Below are positions 11,922 to 22,600 of a stretch of 64,000 nucleotides of DNA, piece after piece. Source of the stretch: Neospora caninum Liverpool (taxonomy: Eukaryota > Apicomplexa > Conoidasida > Eucoccidiorida > Sarcocystidae); the NCBI RefSeq assembly GCF_000208865.1, contig NC_018395.1, positions 3,940,606 through 4,004,605 of the forward strand, given 5' to 3'. The notes below the pieces were generated by a model. The model saw only the letters and a list, made by a program, of their open reading frames with translations. It was not told where the DNA came from and ran no database searches. A program made the translations under genes and the position numbers. The stretch's first letter is position 1. Every line of letters begins with the position of its first letter.

Positions 11922-13826
11922 ATGAAGCTTGTGGCCGCTGTCGCAGTCCCAGGACTGACAGTTTTCGCCCTGGGTGTTCCGTACTTTCAAGGCGTTTCTG
12001 CCGGGCCCACGAGACGCGGGAAAACACTTCAACAGCGTGCGTCCGCTTACACAGCGCAAGCATCAGATCACTACGAAGGTGGAGAATACTACAATCAACG
12101 TGGAACTTCTCATTATTTTCAGTATGAGGGAGCTGAGGAGCAATATTCCCCTAAATACCATGGCGGCAAGAAAGGCGGGTACACAACAACTACAACATTG
12201 CCCCCTCTCCCAGTCCAAATGGTCACGGAATGCTTCAGAGTTCCGTACAGCATCAATAAGACATGCTACAAAGACGAGATTGTAAGCACTCCATACGACT
12301 GTCCTTCATCGGGTTCTGAGGAGATCTGTCGTGCAGTCCAGCAGGAAATGCCGGACACATGCTATCGCATAGTCCCTCGAGAAGTTCAGTATGAGTGTCC
12401 CAAGGCACAGAATCAGAGATTGTGTTCCCAGATGCCCGTTACTATTGCAAAAACCTGCCAGAAGGCAAAGCGAGAAAAAGTCCTGAGCAGCTGCCCGAAA
12501 ACGCTAGTCGTGCCTGAATGTGAGGTTCAGTCGCGCGCCGTTCCCGACACGTGCTACGAGTCGAAGGCTGTCACTGAGGAGTATGAGTGTTGGGGGACGG
12601 AGACGGCTATGGAATGCGACGTGGAGATGCACGAGTATGAAGGACAGTGCACGCGAGAAGTGCAAGTCCCCGTGCCCTACGACTACACCGAGACTGTCGC
12701 TGAGAAGCAATGCTCGAAGAAAATGCATACGAAGCAAGGTGTATGTATGAAGACGATTCAGGAAGAGGAGCAGTATCCTTGCCCTGAGACAAAGTGGGAG
12801 AAAAGATGTACTCCAACGAGTAAATTGGTTCAGGAGCCTTGTGAGAAACCCATCGTTGCCCAGGAAACGTACGACTGCAGTGAAACCCGCAAGGAACATG
12901 TTTCAAAGACGTGCTCTCGCCGGGTTCCTAAGAAGACCGTCGTTGAACGTTGTGATGCCCCGCAACCCAAGAAGTATGAACACTACCCAACAGGCAAGAA
13001 GCTGCGTCGTCTGGGACCACAAAAGAAAGGCAGTTTATGTCGAGCAGTAGAAATGGTCACTGAGGAGATCGAAACCTACCCTTGCACGGAAGAGGTCGCC
13101 GTCGTCGTCCCAAAGGTCTGTTCGCGCGACGTAACTCGCACGGTTACTCAAATGTGTAACCGACAGGTGGCCGACGAGAGTTGCAGTATGGAATCTGTCG
13201 CTGTCCCAAAGATGTGCTCTCGACAGGTTTCGAAAAATGTCGAGGTTCCGTGCAATAGCCAGAAGGAAGAAGAAGTGTGCAACGATGTTCCGCGCCATGT
13301 GGCGAAAAAAGGTTACCGGTTCGAGACGAAAGTGGAGACCTATGCGTGCCCGAAGCAGGAGTTCGTTGAGCGATGCTATGAAGTCAAACGCCCTAAGAGA
13401 AATATCTGCCAGGCTACCATATTTGAAACGGAAGCGAAAGCGTGCAGCCGCCAAGAGTTTCAAGAGGTCTGTCACGACAAGGAACAATTGGTTGCTCAGC
13501 CGTGTTTGGAGGAGCAGGAGACGCAAATCGACATCCCCTGCCATGACCACACGACCGAAGAGAAATGCATCAATGTCCCGGTATACACCATGGGTCTCTG
13601 CTCGACGGTCATCGAAGAGGTTGAGGAGTACCCGTGTTCGAAGAAGGAACCCGCGATTCAATGCCAAAATATGCCCACAGAGCGTCTCGGGACGTGCTTC
13701 CGTGATTCAACTCACACTGTGCCGTACGATTGCTATGAGAAGGCTTACGAGGAGAAGTGTGTCCAGCTGCCTGTGACCCAGCCTCCGGCGTCGAAGCCTC
13801 AGAAGAAGAAGCCGGCGAAAAAGTGA
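11922..13826 (+). CDS. Secreted Cys-rich repeat protein, oocyst-wall-like
   Basis: A single exon of 634 residues. The first ~27 residues form a signal peptide (hydrophobic core LVAAVAVPGLTVFALGV, then GVSAG). A short Tyr-rich, glycine-containing stretch follows (residues ~50-85, with YYNQRGTSHYFQYEG), then a Thr/Pro linker. From about residue 105 to the end, cysteines recur every 7-15 residues in loosely repeated units of the form TCYxxxxxxxxYxCP followed by a second Cys, with many Val-Pro pairs. The C-terminus is Pro/Lys-rich (SKPQKKKPAKK). Coccidian oocyst wall proteins combine a signal peptide, evenly spaced cysteines for disulphide sheets, and tyrosines for dityrosine cross-links; this protein has all three features. 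I infer a structural role in the oocyst or sporocyst wall, probably stage-specific. It is not an obvious member of the classical COWP type I/II repeat set, so I give no symbol. Confidence 0.75.
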   Translation: MKLVAAVAVPGLTVFALGVPYFQGVSAGPTRRGKTLQQRASAYTAQASDHYEGGEYYNQRGTSHYFQYEGAEEQYSPKYHGGKKGGYTTTTTLPPLPVQMVTECFRVPYSINKTCYKDEIVSTPYDCPSSGSEEICRAVQQEMPDTCYRIVPREVQYECPKAQNQRLCSQMPVTIAKTCQKAKREKVLSSCPKTLVVPECEVQSRAVPDTCYESKAVTEEYECWGTETAMECDVEMHEYEGQCTREVQVPVPYDYTETVAEKQCSKKMHTKQGVCMKTIQEEEQYPCPETKWEKRCTPTSKLVQEPCEKPIVAQETYDCSETRKEHVSKTCSRRVPKKTVVERCDAPQPKKYEHYPTGKKLRRLGPQKKGSLCRAVEMVTEEIETYPCTEEVAVVVPKVCSRDVTRTVTQMCNRQVADESCSMESVAVPKMCSRQVSKNVEVPCNSQKEEEVCNDVPRHVAKKGYRFETKVETYACPKQEFVERCYEVKRPKRNICQATIFETEAKACSRQEFQEVCHDKEQLVAQPCLEEQETQIDIPCHDHTTEEKCINVPVYTMGLCSTVIEEVEEYPCSKKEPAIQCQNMPTERLGTCFRDSTHTVPYDCYEKAYEEKCVQLPVTQPPASKPQKKKPAKK

Positions 13827-14620
13827 TGCGTCGTGCAATAGATATGCTTTTTCTCGTGTGAGTCCTATACGCGTGTAGAAAGTTTCACGTATCGCGTTCT
13901 GCTCTCTTCAGCGCGGGCGGAAAAGAGAAGGGAGAAGTCACAAAAAGAGCTACGTTCTCTGCTCGCCAGTCTGCCTCGTAGAATGCCTGTGAAAATGTGC
14001 GTTTTTTTTCACTGGATTGCTACCGCAAACCAACTCCTTTCTGATCAAATTCTTAGTCACCGGGTCTGCCCGTGGGGTCACACAAGGCGCATTTGTTCCG
14101 CTGTGCTCGGGTTCCCCATCCGGATTTTTTTGACGCATCGGGGCGCCCCATTCACGCTGCTAACCTAACCACCCTTTCGGCGTCTCCACCGTCAGACGTG
14201 AAGCGACGGAAAACGGCCAGATGTTCAGCGTCAGGTACTTTCACAGCCATGTTTCTTTCCATTTCTGGAGGGTGCTGTGTAGCTCACTCGGCAGCAAAAC
14301 CCGAAAATCGATGGACTTGGTACAGCCGCCTGGTGGCGGTTAGTTGCGAGAACAATCCCGCCCTGCATGCATGTGCATGCTCAAGCATCTTTCACTGTGT
14401 ATGACCAAGAATGTGCACGAAGAACTGTACACACGTTTTAAAACATGTTTTGCAAACAAATATATACGGACGTCCAGATACCGTATATAAAAAAGGGATG
14501 AGTATAGTTCGCATATACTCCAATGCACATACGAAGGCGCCCCGATGTGTATATACAAATGCATGTAGTTATCGATAGAGAGCGTTTTCAGAATTAGTGA
14601 GATCTTTGCTTGCATCTTTT
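13827..14620. other. Convergent spacer, 3' UTRs
   Basis: A 0.8 kb spacer between the Cys-rich gene and the 3' end of hslV. No coding signal is seen. Runs such as a T8 stretch near 14000 fit 3' UTR sequence. Confidence 0.5.
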
Positions 14621-15844
14621 TTAAGGCGGCGCTTGGTCGGTGCTTCCGTCTGAATCCCGGCGGGAGTCTGTCAAGGTACGACTGGACTGAGGCGTCTCCC
14701 CGGGTTTCGCTTCATTTTCCAAAACCTCAAAAATCACCCGGTCGTTCGTATGGCAGCACATGCCTGGACGGAAAGGTGCCGTGCGAATACACACAGAGGA
14801 CAAACGTCCCTGAAGTTTTATAGCCGTGGTCGGTGGAGCCTCCGCTGGGTCGCGCGAACGCGCTATTTGTTTTGGGGGCAAAACCATGACTTCTCAACAA
14901 GAAAGCGACTGAAGTGAAAGCCCTATCCACAGATGTCTACACGTCTCACAAGTGCGCCCCTGTGTGTGTGCTTTGGTGAGAGTACGCGAGAAAATCTCTC
15001 ACCCCCACCAAACGCATGCAGCGAAGGCTTAGATGCACGGGAGGGGGGCGGGAGGGGGGGGGGTGAGCTAAATCGGGAAGGGCTTCGGGGTTCCTCTCGC
15101 GACAGTTTGCCTGGAAATCGCAGGGCGCAAATTCGGGCGTCAATCTGAAGAAAGCTGCAGAGATGCATTCAACTACGGTTTTCCCACGTACTTGCTGCAA
15201 TAGCCATGGAGCGCTTGCAGATCTCATGCGCACTCAGGCCGTCGATGTCATACAGAGCTCGGGCAGCGGCTGCATACAAAAGGCCCCGATCGTGAATGTC
15301 GTGCACATGTGTGTTGGGACAGCCAAGACACTCGGCATGCGTACTACTTTGCGTCACTTTGTCGCCACATGAAGACGCAAATATACGCATGCGTTTAGAT
15401 ATGTAGAGATCTAAAGATGAATGAGTAGAGGACGCTATGAGTACACCGAGCGTGCACGCCCCACGGATTATGATTCTGCTCGTACACATAGAACGCCTCG
15501 TTCCACACGCAGGACAAGCGAGTACAAGGAATACTCGGGGTGAATCGCTGGATCCTCGAATGGTCTTACCAACTGCGTAGGGCCCGCCAGAGCCGACGCC
15601 GAGAATCCCATCGTGAGACTCCAGAACATCTCCGACTCCACTAACTTCCAAAGACATTTTCTTATCTGCTACGATGAGAACCGCCTGAGCATACCCACGC
15701 CTCGCACGTCATTTCGACATTCGGATTCACACCGAGAATCGAGAAGCAGAAAAGCCATATTCCCTTAAACAACGACCTCTCCTAGACAAACGGTGACCTA
15801 AATAAACGAAACGGGACGCAGGCCGGTTGCCATCTATTTACGTA

Positions 15845-15895
<51 letters not shown>

Positions 15896-16472
15896 ACTTG
15901 AGTATGCTTACATCGCAGCACACATTCACACACACATCGGCATGAATCTCTCGTTTTGCCTCAAATTTGAGCAATGCACAGCGGCGTCAATTTAAAAAAC
16001 ACTCCCACGCACACGGGACTGCCGAGGATTGCTCGACAGGACGCACTTCGATGCTAAGCAGTCTTTCGTGTCTTTGTGCAATTCAGGAAAGAGGTCTTCA
16101 TGTTTCTTGCTTCGTTTTTGCTGTCCGACCTCCAGATGGCGCAAGTAGCGATCTGTGCGCCACTGTTTCGCGAGTTCCACGCACGACCGCAGCAGCTGGC
16201 CTGAGACAAAAGCAGAGGGAAAGGCCTGAAAAGAGGGCGACCTACATCGTCACAAAAAGACATGCACGAGAGCGACAGAGTTCAACGGCCGCGCATCCGC
16301 AGACAGCCACACCACGAGGCAAAGCGGAAGGCCGAGCGGAGAGGCCTTGCGATCCGTGCATATCGACAAGCAACGTGCAGTCGTACCGGAAAGAATTCAG
16401 CAAGCGTCGACACATTCTGACGCATCGGGACGTATCTGTGTAGATGCATGAGCATGGATGCTCTTGTGAGGA

Positions 16473-16518
<46 letters not shown>

Positions 16519-17990
16519 TAGATAGATAGACAGGTGGACACATGGACAGATAGATAGATGGATATAGATAGACAGATAGACAGATAGATAGACAGATAGA
16601 TAGATAGATAGATAGATATTGTTTGATTGATAGATAGAGAGAAGTATGTCTGTGGTGACACAACTGTGGGGGTGTATGTGGCGAAGGTGAACCGCACGGG
16701 AAGGCGTGATTCCTCACCAGGGTATTCTTCGAGCTTCGCTTCCAGTTTCTCCAAAAGGGTGAAGCAGTCGGCTGTGGCGCCAGCAAAACCGCAAATGACA
16801 CCGTCCTGCAGGCGCCGAATTTTTCTGGCGTTTGGTTTTACAATCTGCACAAGAGAAGGGCGGGGCGCAAAAGCGATGTCCGCGACTGCGTGAGATCAGG
16901 AAACGCAAGCAACGCGCGCGATGCCGCAGCAAATCCTGTCGAGAAACGCACTCTTTGTATCTGCTGTCATGTGAGCGGCTTCGAATGGGGGCAACAGAGG
17001 CACAGTGGGAAAACCACTTGTCTGTCGGAAACGTGTTGAGGCGCGAGAAAAGGACGATAACTCGGCATCTGTTCGGGGTTTTAGGGTTGAGGGACCCGGA
17101 GGCTGAATGGAACCCGCCGGACGATTCGGAGGGTTTTCCGCTTCACAATTATGGGAAGCGTGTGGAAAACAAAGGAAACAAAATACGAACACATCGTTGT
17201 TCTCGAGAACCGCGAACGACGACACGCACGCCGACGTGGCTTACCATCTGTCCCTGCGAAACCATTCCGTCTCCGGCGACGCACTGAAGAATGAAAGAGT
17301 GAAAGAGTCGCACATACCCCGAAGGGGGAGGAGCATGCGTTTTCTGGTTAGTCTTGAGAGAACGAGGAGAGGGGCGGGGAAGAAATATTCTGCGGGGCTT
17401 ACGGCGACGCTGCCAAGGGTGCAAGCGCCGAGTGTCTGCACGTCTCTGGCTGCTCACAGTCTCTGCTTTGTTCGTTTTCTCTCCGTTTTTGAGCGCTCTG
17501 GTTTCGGCCTTTTCTTTTCCGGTTATCTCACCACTTGGTCTCCCTTTCGAACACAGAGAATCGTCGTCGCGTGGCGAGGCGGCACGAACGGCGAAGCTGC
17601 GAAATTCGGCCTCTCGAATCTAGGTCCCTGTGCGGCGCCTCCCCCTGCACGCGCTCCGCCATAGGAGTAGAACGGTCTGACGCCGCCGAGAGAAGGGAGG
17701 GATTGAGGCGGGGAAAAGCGCGCGGAGTGTGAGGTAAGAGCAGAGGAGAGGAGCAGAGCGCCCGACGAGGCCGAGGCGAACGAGGCGGGAGCGCCAAGAA
17801 TCGCGCGCCCCGCGCGCTCAGCTCTCCGGGACTGGAAGACGAACTGTTTCAGAGGGAAGATTGAGAGAGTCCTGTCTGAGCAGCCGCCGCGAGAGAGCGC
17901 GTGGCGAGCGTGCGGCCTTCCAGAAGCAAGGGGACAAAACGAGAGAAGGCCCTGAAGGGAGACGTGACGCGCGGCGGCGTGGCGTGGCAT
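14621..17990 (-). CDS. hslV: HslV/ClpQ threonine protease subunit, mitochondrial
   Basis: Seven minus-strand exons: 17990-17532, 17283-17245, 16844-16718, 16200-16130, 15684-15570, 15269-15192 and 14763-14621, all phase-consistent, giving 343 residues. HslV is the proteolytic core of the HslUV ATP-dependent protease, a proteasome-beta-like hexamer that degrades proteins unfolded by the ATPase HslU. The first 140 residues are Arg/Ser/Ala-rich and fit a mitochondrial presequence plus propeptide. Mature HslV would begin at Thr141 ([13 protein letters not shown]), the catalytic N-terminal nucleophile. Then follow [75 protein letters not shown] and [11 protein letters not shown], each matching the bacterial protein in order. 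The C-terminus after [15 protein letters not shown] carries a ~28-residue polar tail absent from bacteria. Exon 2 is a 39-nt micro-exon. HslU is not in the window. In other apicomplexans HslV is mitochondrial. Confidence 0.93.
15845..15891. repeat. (TC)n/(TA)n microsatellite in hslV intron 4
   Basis: A short TC run passes into about 17 TA units. It lies in the intron between hslV exons 4 and 5. Confidence 0.9.
16478..16636. repeat. (TA)n and GATA/GACA tract in hslV intron 3
   Basis: About 18 TA units are followed by about 120 bases of GATA, GACA and GGATA-type tetranucleotides. The tract lies wholly inside the intron between hslV exons 3 and 4. Confidence 0.9.
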
Positions 17991-19597
17991 GGTTGGGGAT
18001 TGCGAAAATCGACGAGGCTGCACCAAGTCGCGAGAGTTCGCACCAGAAAGACGTTCAAGAAAGCAGCGAGAAGACTGCTAGAAGGTCAGGGAAACAGAGG
18101 AGAGAACACCAGAGTCGCGGGGAGGGAGTGAAGAGGAGAAGAATGGCAAATGTTGGGGGAGCAGAAAGAGAGGGGAAATCGGGCTGAACTGCAGAAAGAA
18201 ATCAGCTGCGAGAGACTGGGGGAAGACGGGGCCGGGAACGGAGCGGAGAAGGCTGACGGCAGAAGTCGCAGTGGCTTCAAGATAAAGCTGTGCAGGCCCC
18301 AAACATGTTGTGTGTGTTTGGAGCACATGTGGCAAAGCGAAGAAAGGCAGAAGCCTCGGTTCCCTGGAGAGCGCTGTTGTGTTGCAGCGCACCAAGCGGC
18401 GGGCACATGTACAGTTCTTACGCCCAGACAGGACAGTATATTTTTGCGCTCCCAAGCACGCGTGATCCCGACCACGAAGAAAGGTAGGAACTGCTCTCGA
18501 GAAAGGGACCACTATTAACTGCGTTTCGCCTCTCGCTTTTGCGGCTTGAACTCAAACTCTGCCGGGGCAGGTGCTGCAGCCAGCCGGACGGCCGAGAGAA
18601 CAAGACACAGACGGTTTGGGATTTCGAGGAAACGGTCAAACTGGTGTCGATCAATTGGTCGGGTAACAGAAGAGCTCCACTCAAAAAGCAACGTTGTTTC
18701 GGAAATCTTGAGAGAGACCGCACTCGCTGCGCACATTTAACAAGGAGCGAGTTCGCTTGCATGCGGCAAAGGCACAGTTTTTCGAGTCGAGACACACTTT
18801 GTCTGACTAAAAGCGACTTCTTTTCTTCTGTCTCTTCCTTAGACGGATGAGACACACTTTAGGGTTTCCGCGCACGCGTCGAACTCCTCTTTGTCACTTC
18901 TTCTCGTCCTGTGACGCCGCTTCCGGGATTTCTCCACGAGTGACCGACAGGATAACCAGCAGCTGACCGATCCAAGGACTGACAACGTGCAAGGTAGCAA
19001 AACTCGGTGGTGTGTTGCGTAGACTGCCGTCTCCAAATAAACGATATAGCGTACGAGAAACCACGTGGACCGATATATTCCATGCATGGATATCTGGGAA
19101 TAGGTGTAAACGTACATGTGTTTACCACAACTGGAAACAATTTAGTTTCTGCTTATGTTCTAGTCCTGCATGACAGAACTACCCTCTCTTCTGCAGTCTC
19201 GCGTCTTGTGTACGGCTTCCGTACAGTCGATTGCGTCCGGGCAATACACCACAGCAACCTCTTAAAACATGTGTTGTGTTTGCCTGCGTCGCTCAAATGG
19301 AATTCCGAGCAGCGCATTAGACACTCGCCGTTGAGGCTCCAGATCTACGAGAATTGCCCAAAGCGCTAGACTAGGAGAACTCAGCAGCTCTCATGCATGC
19401 GCGAAATGAACAAAGAAAGACGGTTCTGGAAAAAAGGCTAGCCACGAAGCGGAGCACCCGTGTTTTCTCCATGTGTTCGCTGTTGCTTCTCAACTGAGAG
19501 AGACAGTCAATCAACAAATTGGTAGGTTCGGTGACCACCACGCGAAAACAGTTAATAAAGGCCTCAAGCCCCCGGACCAACCGAAGCCACGGAAAAA

Positions 19598-19630
<33 letters not shown>

Positions 19631-19662
19631 GTAGTGTGCCACATACATCGAAATATAGAAAC
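17991..19662. other. Tandem spacer: hslV promoter and rsmD-like 3' flank
   Basis: A 1.7 kb spacer between two minus-strand genes. The part next to 17990 is purine-rich on the plus strand and should hold the hslV promoter and 5' UTR. A (TC)/(TA) tract lies at 19593-19630, just beyond the 3' end of the methyltransferase gene. No coding exon is supported. Confidence 0.45.
19593..19630. repeat. (TC)n/(TA)n microsatellite
   Basis: A CT run is followed by about 9 TA units in the 3' flank of the methyltransferase gene. Confidence 0.85.
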
Positions 19663-22600
19663 TTAGTCGAGTTGGGATTCTCGACTTTCTGTCTTTTTTC
19701 TGTCTCCGTTGGAGGCCGCTCTATTTTTGCGCCCCGCCGCTTTTTTCCCTTTGATCCAGCCTTCTGCGACGAGCTGTTGTCGCCGCATCCCGAGGGGGAC
19801 AAACTCCTCGGGTCTCTGCTGACCGTACCATAGACTGCTGATTGGGAGCAGACCTTTCACTGTCTCTCTGCATGCATGCATTTCACTGCTACGCGGCATG
19901 GTCGGAACGCGAGTCTCGGTTTCAACGTGTGTCACGTGCAAGTCCGACTGAGACGCTTCTGCTGGGCGTTGCTCCTCAACATGGGCTGAAACGCCCGAGT
20001 TTCCATCGGTGACGAGTGCTTCTTGCATGCTTGCGGGACAGGTGCGTTGAATCCGCGCCAGGTCCGCTACAGAGAAAAGCTTCTGTTTGCAGTACACCGC
20101 GATACACGTGCGGCCGTACGCTCGATTCCGAAGGCCCACCAGTGCAGCTGACGAGGCGTCGCTCCTGATCTGAGATGTGTGGCAACAAGGCGCCGAGAGC
20201 ACACCAAAACGCAGAGCAGCCAAACGAAAACGGGATCAGTTTGCGCCATCTCTGTGAGAGGTTTCGCGTGCACTTGTCGGCATCCAGCAAAACGTCACGC
20301 GTCACTGAGAGCAGCAAGTCAAGTTGATCGTAGCTTCTGAATCTTGTTGACGGCTCGGCAGTCCCCCAACATTGATTTCCTGTATAACTATCTTACCAGA
20401 TACGGCAAGCAGCCGATCTCTTTAGGGTACTCCACGACAACCACGGCGTCGTTACCAACGATGGAACAATCCAGTAGCAGCTGCAAACACACGTTTTACA
20501 CCAGAAGAAAAGCGCTTGGACAAGCAAGCATTTTTCGCAAGAAACGCGCCTCGAAGCACCGGCACCGGACCACCTTCTCGGCTTCTCCGCCACCACACAA
20601 AAACATTTTACCCTGGGCGTCGCCGTAGTGACCTCGCTGAAAGACCTCGACTGGTGCACAAACAGCGACGCGCTCCGCTTCATGACGCGACATCAAAAAC
20701 CTTTCCTGTCTCTTTGGGAAAGGTGCGCCGATCCACTGGCCGAAGGACGGTCTCGCGTGGCATGCAAAGACTGACACGCGGTGGGAATTCTTCTGCGACG
20801 CACTTGCTCGGGCCGCTTGACAGCCACCGCCGCTGACCCTCACCTGGATCAGCTCCTTGTACACCACCTTGGTGTACGGTGGGCAGAGGAACACCAAGCC
20901 GTACGTGTGTTTCCGTCCCAGTTCTCTCTCGGAATTAGCAGCCTCGTTCACCACGCTTTCGAAGAGACGCTGGCTGGCCGAGGAACCTACATCCGGTAAG
21001 GTTCTCAGCTCGTGTTGAAGCGCCATCGGCGCTTCAGTGGAGCCTTCTTCACCCTGCCGGTCGACATCCGAGCTTGATTCCGGCGTGGACAGAGCTCTCA
21101 AGGCGTCTTGGAGGACAGGCCGACCTTCAGTCGACGCCAGCGCTAGCTTTTTGCCTTCTTCGCAGAGCTTCCGAATCGTCCGCAAATGCCGAGTTTGCTC
21201 CACGAGCCGACTTGGCAGGCGCAGATAGCGTTCAGGGACAAGCAAGAGCTCCTCAACGGATGCGCGTACGATGTACGAGCGATCGGCCACTCCGCAGTAC
21301 TGCACATTTACTGCCGCCGCCTGAAGGGGGATTCAGACAAGCGGGAAAACGAGAAATGCCAGCAAAAACGGAGAGGTCGATATCCGCCGCAAGCGCAGCG
21401 CGAATGCAGTCGGAAACCGCACACGAACTCGAACCGCCGAACACTCGTCAGGCACGCCTAGATGGTTGGCCTGGACCTCGGCTCGGCCGTCTGTTGCAGG
21501 AACAGGAAGAGAACCGTTTTCCTATAGGGCTTACCTCGCAGCTATCCAAACTCGAATCCGCAAGCAGCGCAAACTCCGCTCCCCGGGAAAAGGCCTCGAC
21601 ACTCAACGCTCCACTCCCACTGAAGAGGTCCAGAACCCTAAGGACGGAAAGGCAGACCATACGAAACCCGTCCGCGCGTCGTTCTCGCAAAGCTCGGGAA
21701 CGCATTTCATTATATCGTTCCCGGGAAACTCGCGTCTTTCGAAAACAAACCGTAAACAGCTGGCGAGCGATAAAAACTCACTGGCCTTGCTGGTGAAAGT
21801 CTTGGACACCGGTCGAGTTACAGAGTGAAGGCGAAGGCTCTGGCGGCGCTGGCGTTTTCCACGCCCCGTCGCAGCTTTGCCTCGTGCCGATTTCCCCTCT
21901 GACAAAACTCCTTAACATCACAGCTATCTAATCATATCGTACCTGAATGGTATTGTCTAGCATAGTATGCGGTTCTGGACACCGGACACCTGTCACATGT
22001 GTCAAAGGTTCGATTAGGCTATCGCTTCATCCCGACAGACAGGCTCTTGAGCCTCACGAGGTGACCGATCGCGACGACTCTGTCCCCCCAGTACTCAGAT
22101 CACACCAGCCTGTGTCGAGCCGTGAATCACCCAGCAGGCGAATGGGGCAACTGGAGCGATGTTTACGAGCAGCCAACTTCGTGGACCTGAGCTTGACGGT
22201 CGCCAATACTCAGAGGCATTCCCGATCCACGCCCCACCAACAAAAAGCGACCCGGCGTGGTCCACGCATGCCGCTCGGTGACCGGATTTGTTCCCTCTCC
22301 GTCCTTATCGTCTCTGGGCGGGGACAGCACCTAGGGATGAGGTGAGGCCAAACCCCGGTGCTCCCGTCCTACCTTAGTCGCTGCTCGCCGACGCAGCCTA
22401 GGACACCCATGCGTTGGAGCATTGAAAACAATGCTTCCTTCACCTGAATACGAGCCGCACAAGTTCAGTTGTCAAAACAGACACGCGTCCTGGATTTCGG
22501 CCACTGTTTTATCAACTCACCCTCAACTATATATATGTATGTATCTATCTATATATATATATATGAATGTAGCGGACGGTGCGTGATATATTACACTGTT

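Noticed and set aside
12504..13667. Minus-strand frames opposite the Cys-rich gene
   Set aside because: They are shadows of a plus-strand gene that has a signal peptide, regular cysteine spacing and one uninterrupted frame.
21906..22372. Intron 3 of the methyltransferase gene considered as a hidden exon
   Set aside because: The exon 3 to exon 4 junction is in phase and gives the exact RsmD order (AKVKEALFSML then VLDLFSGSG), so no extra exon is needed.
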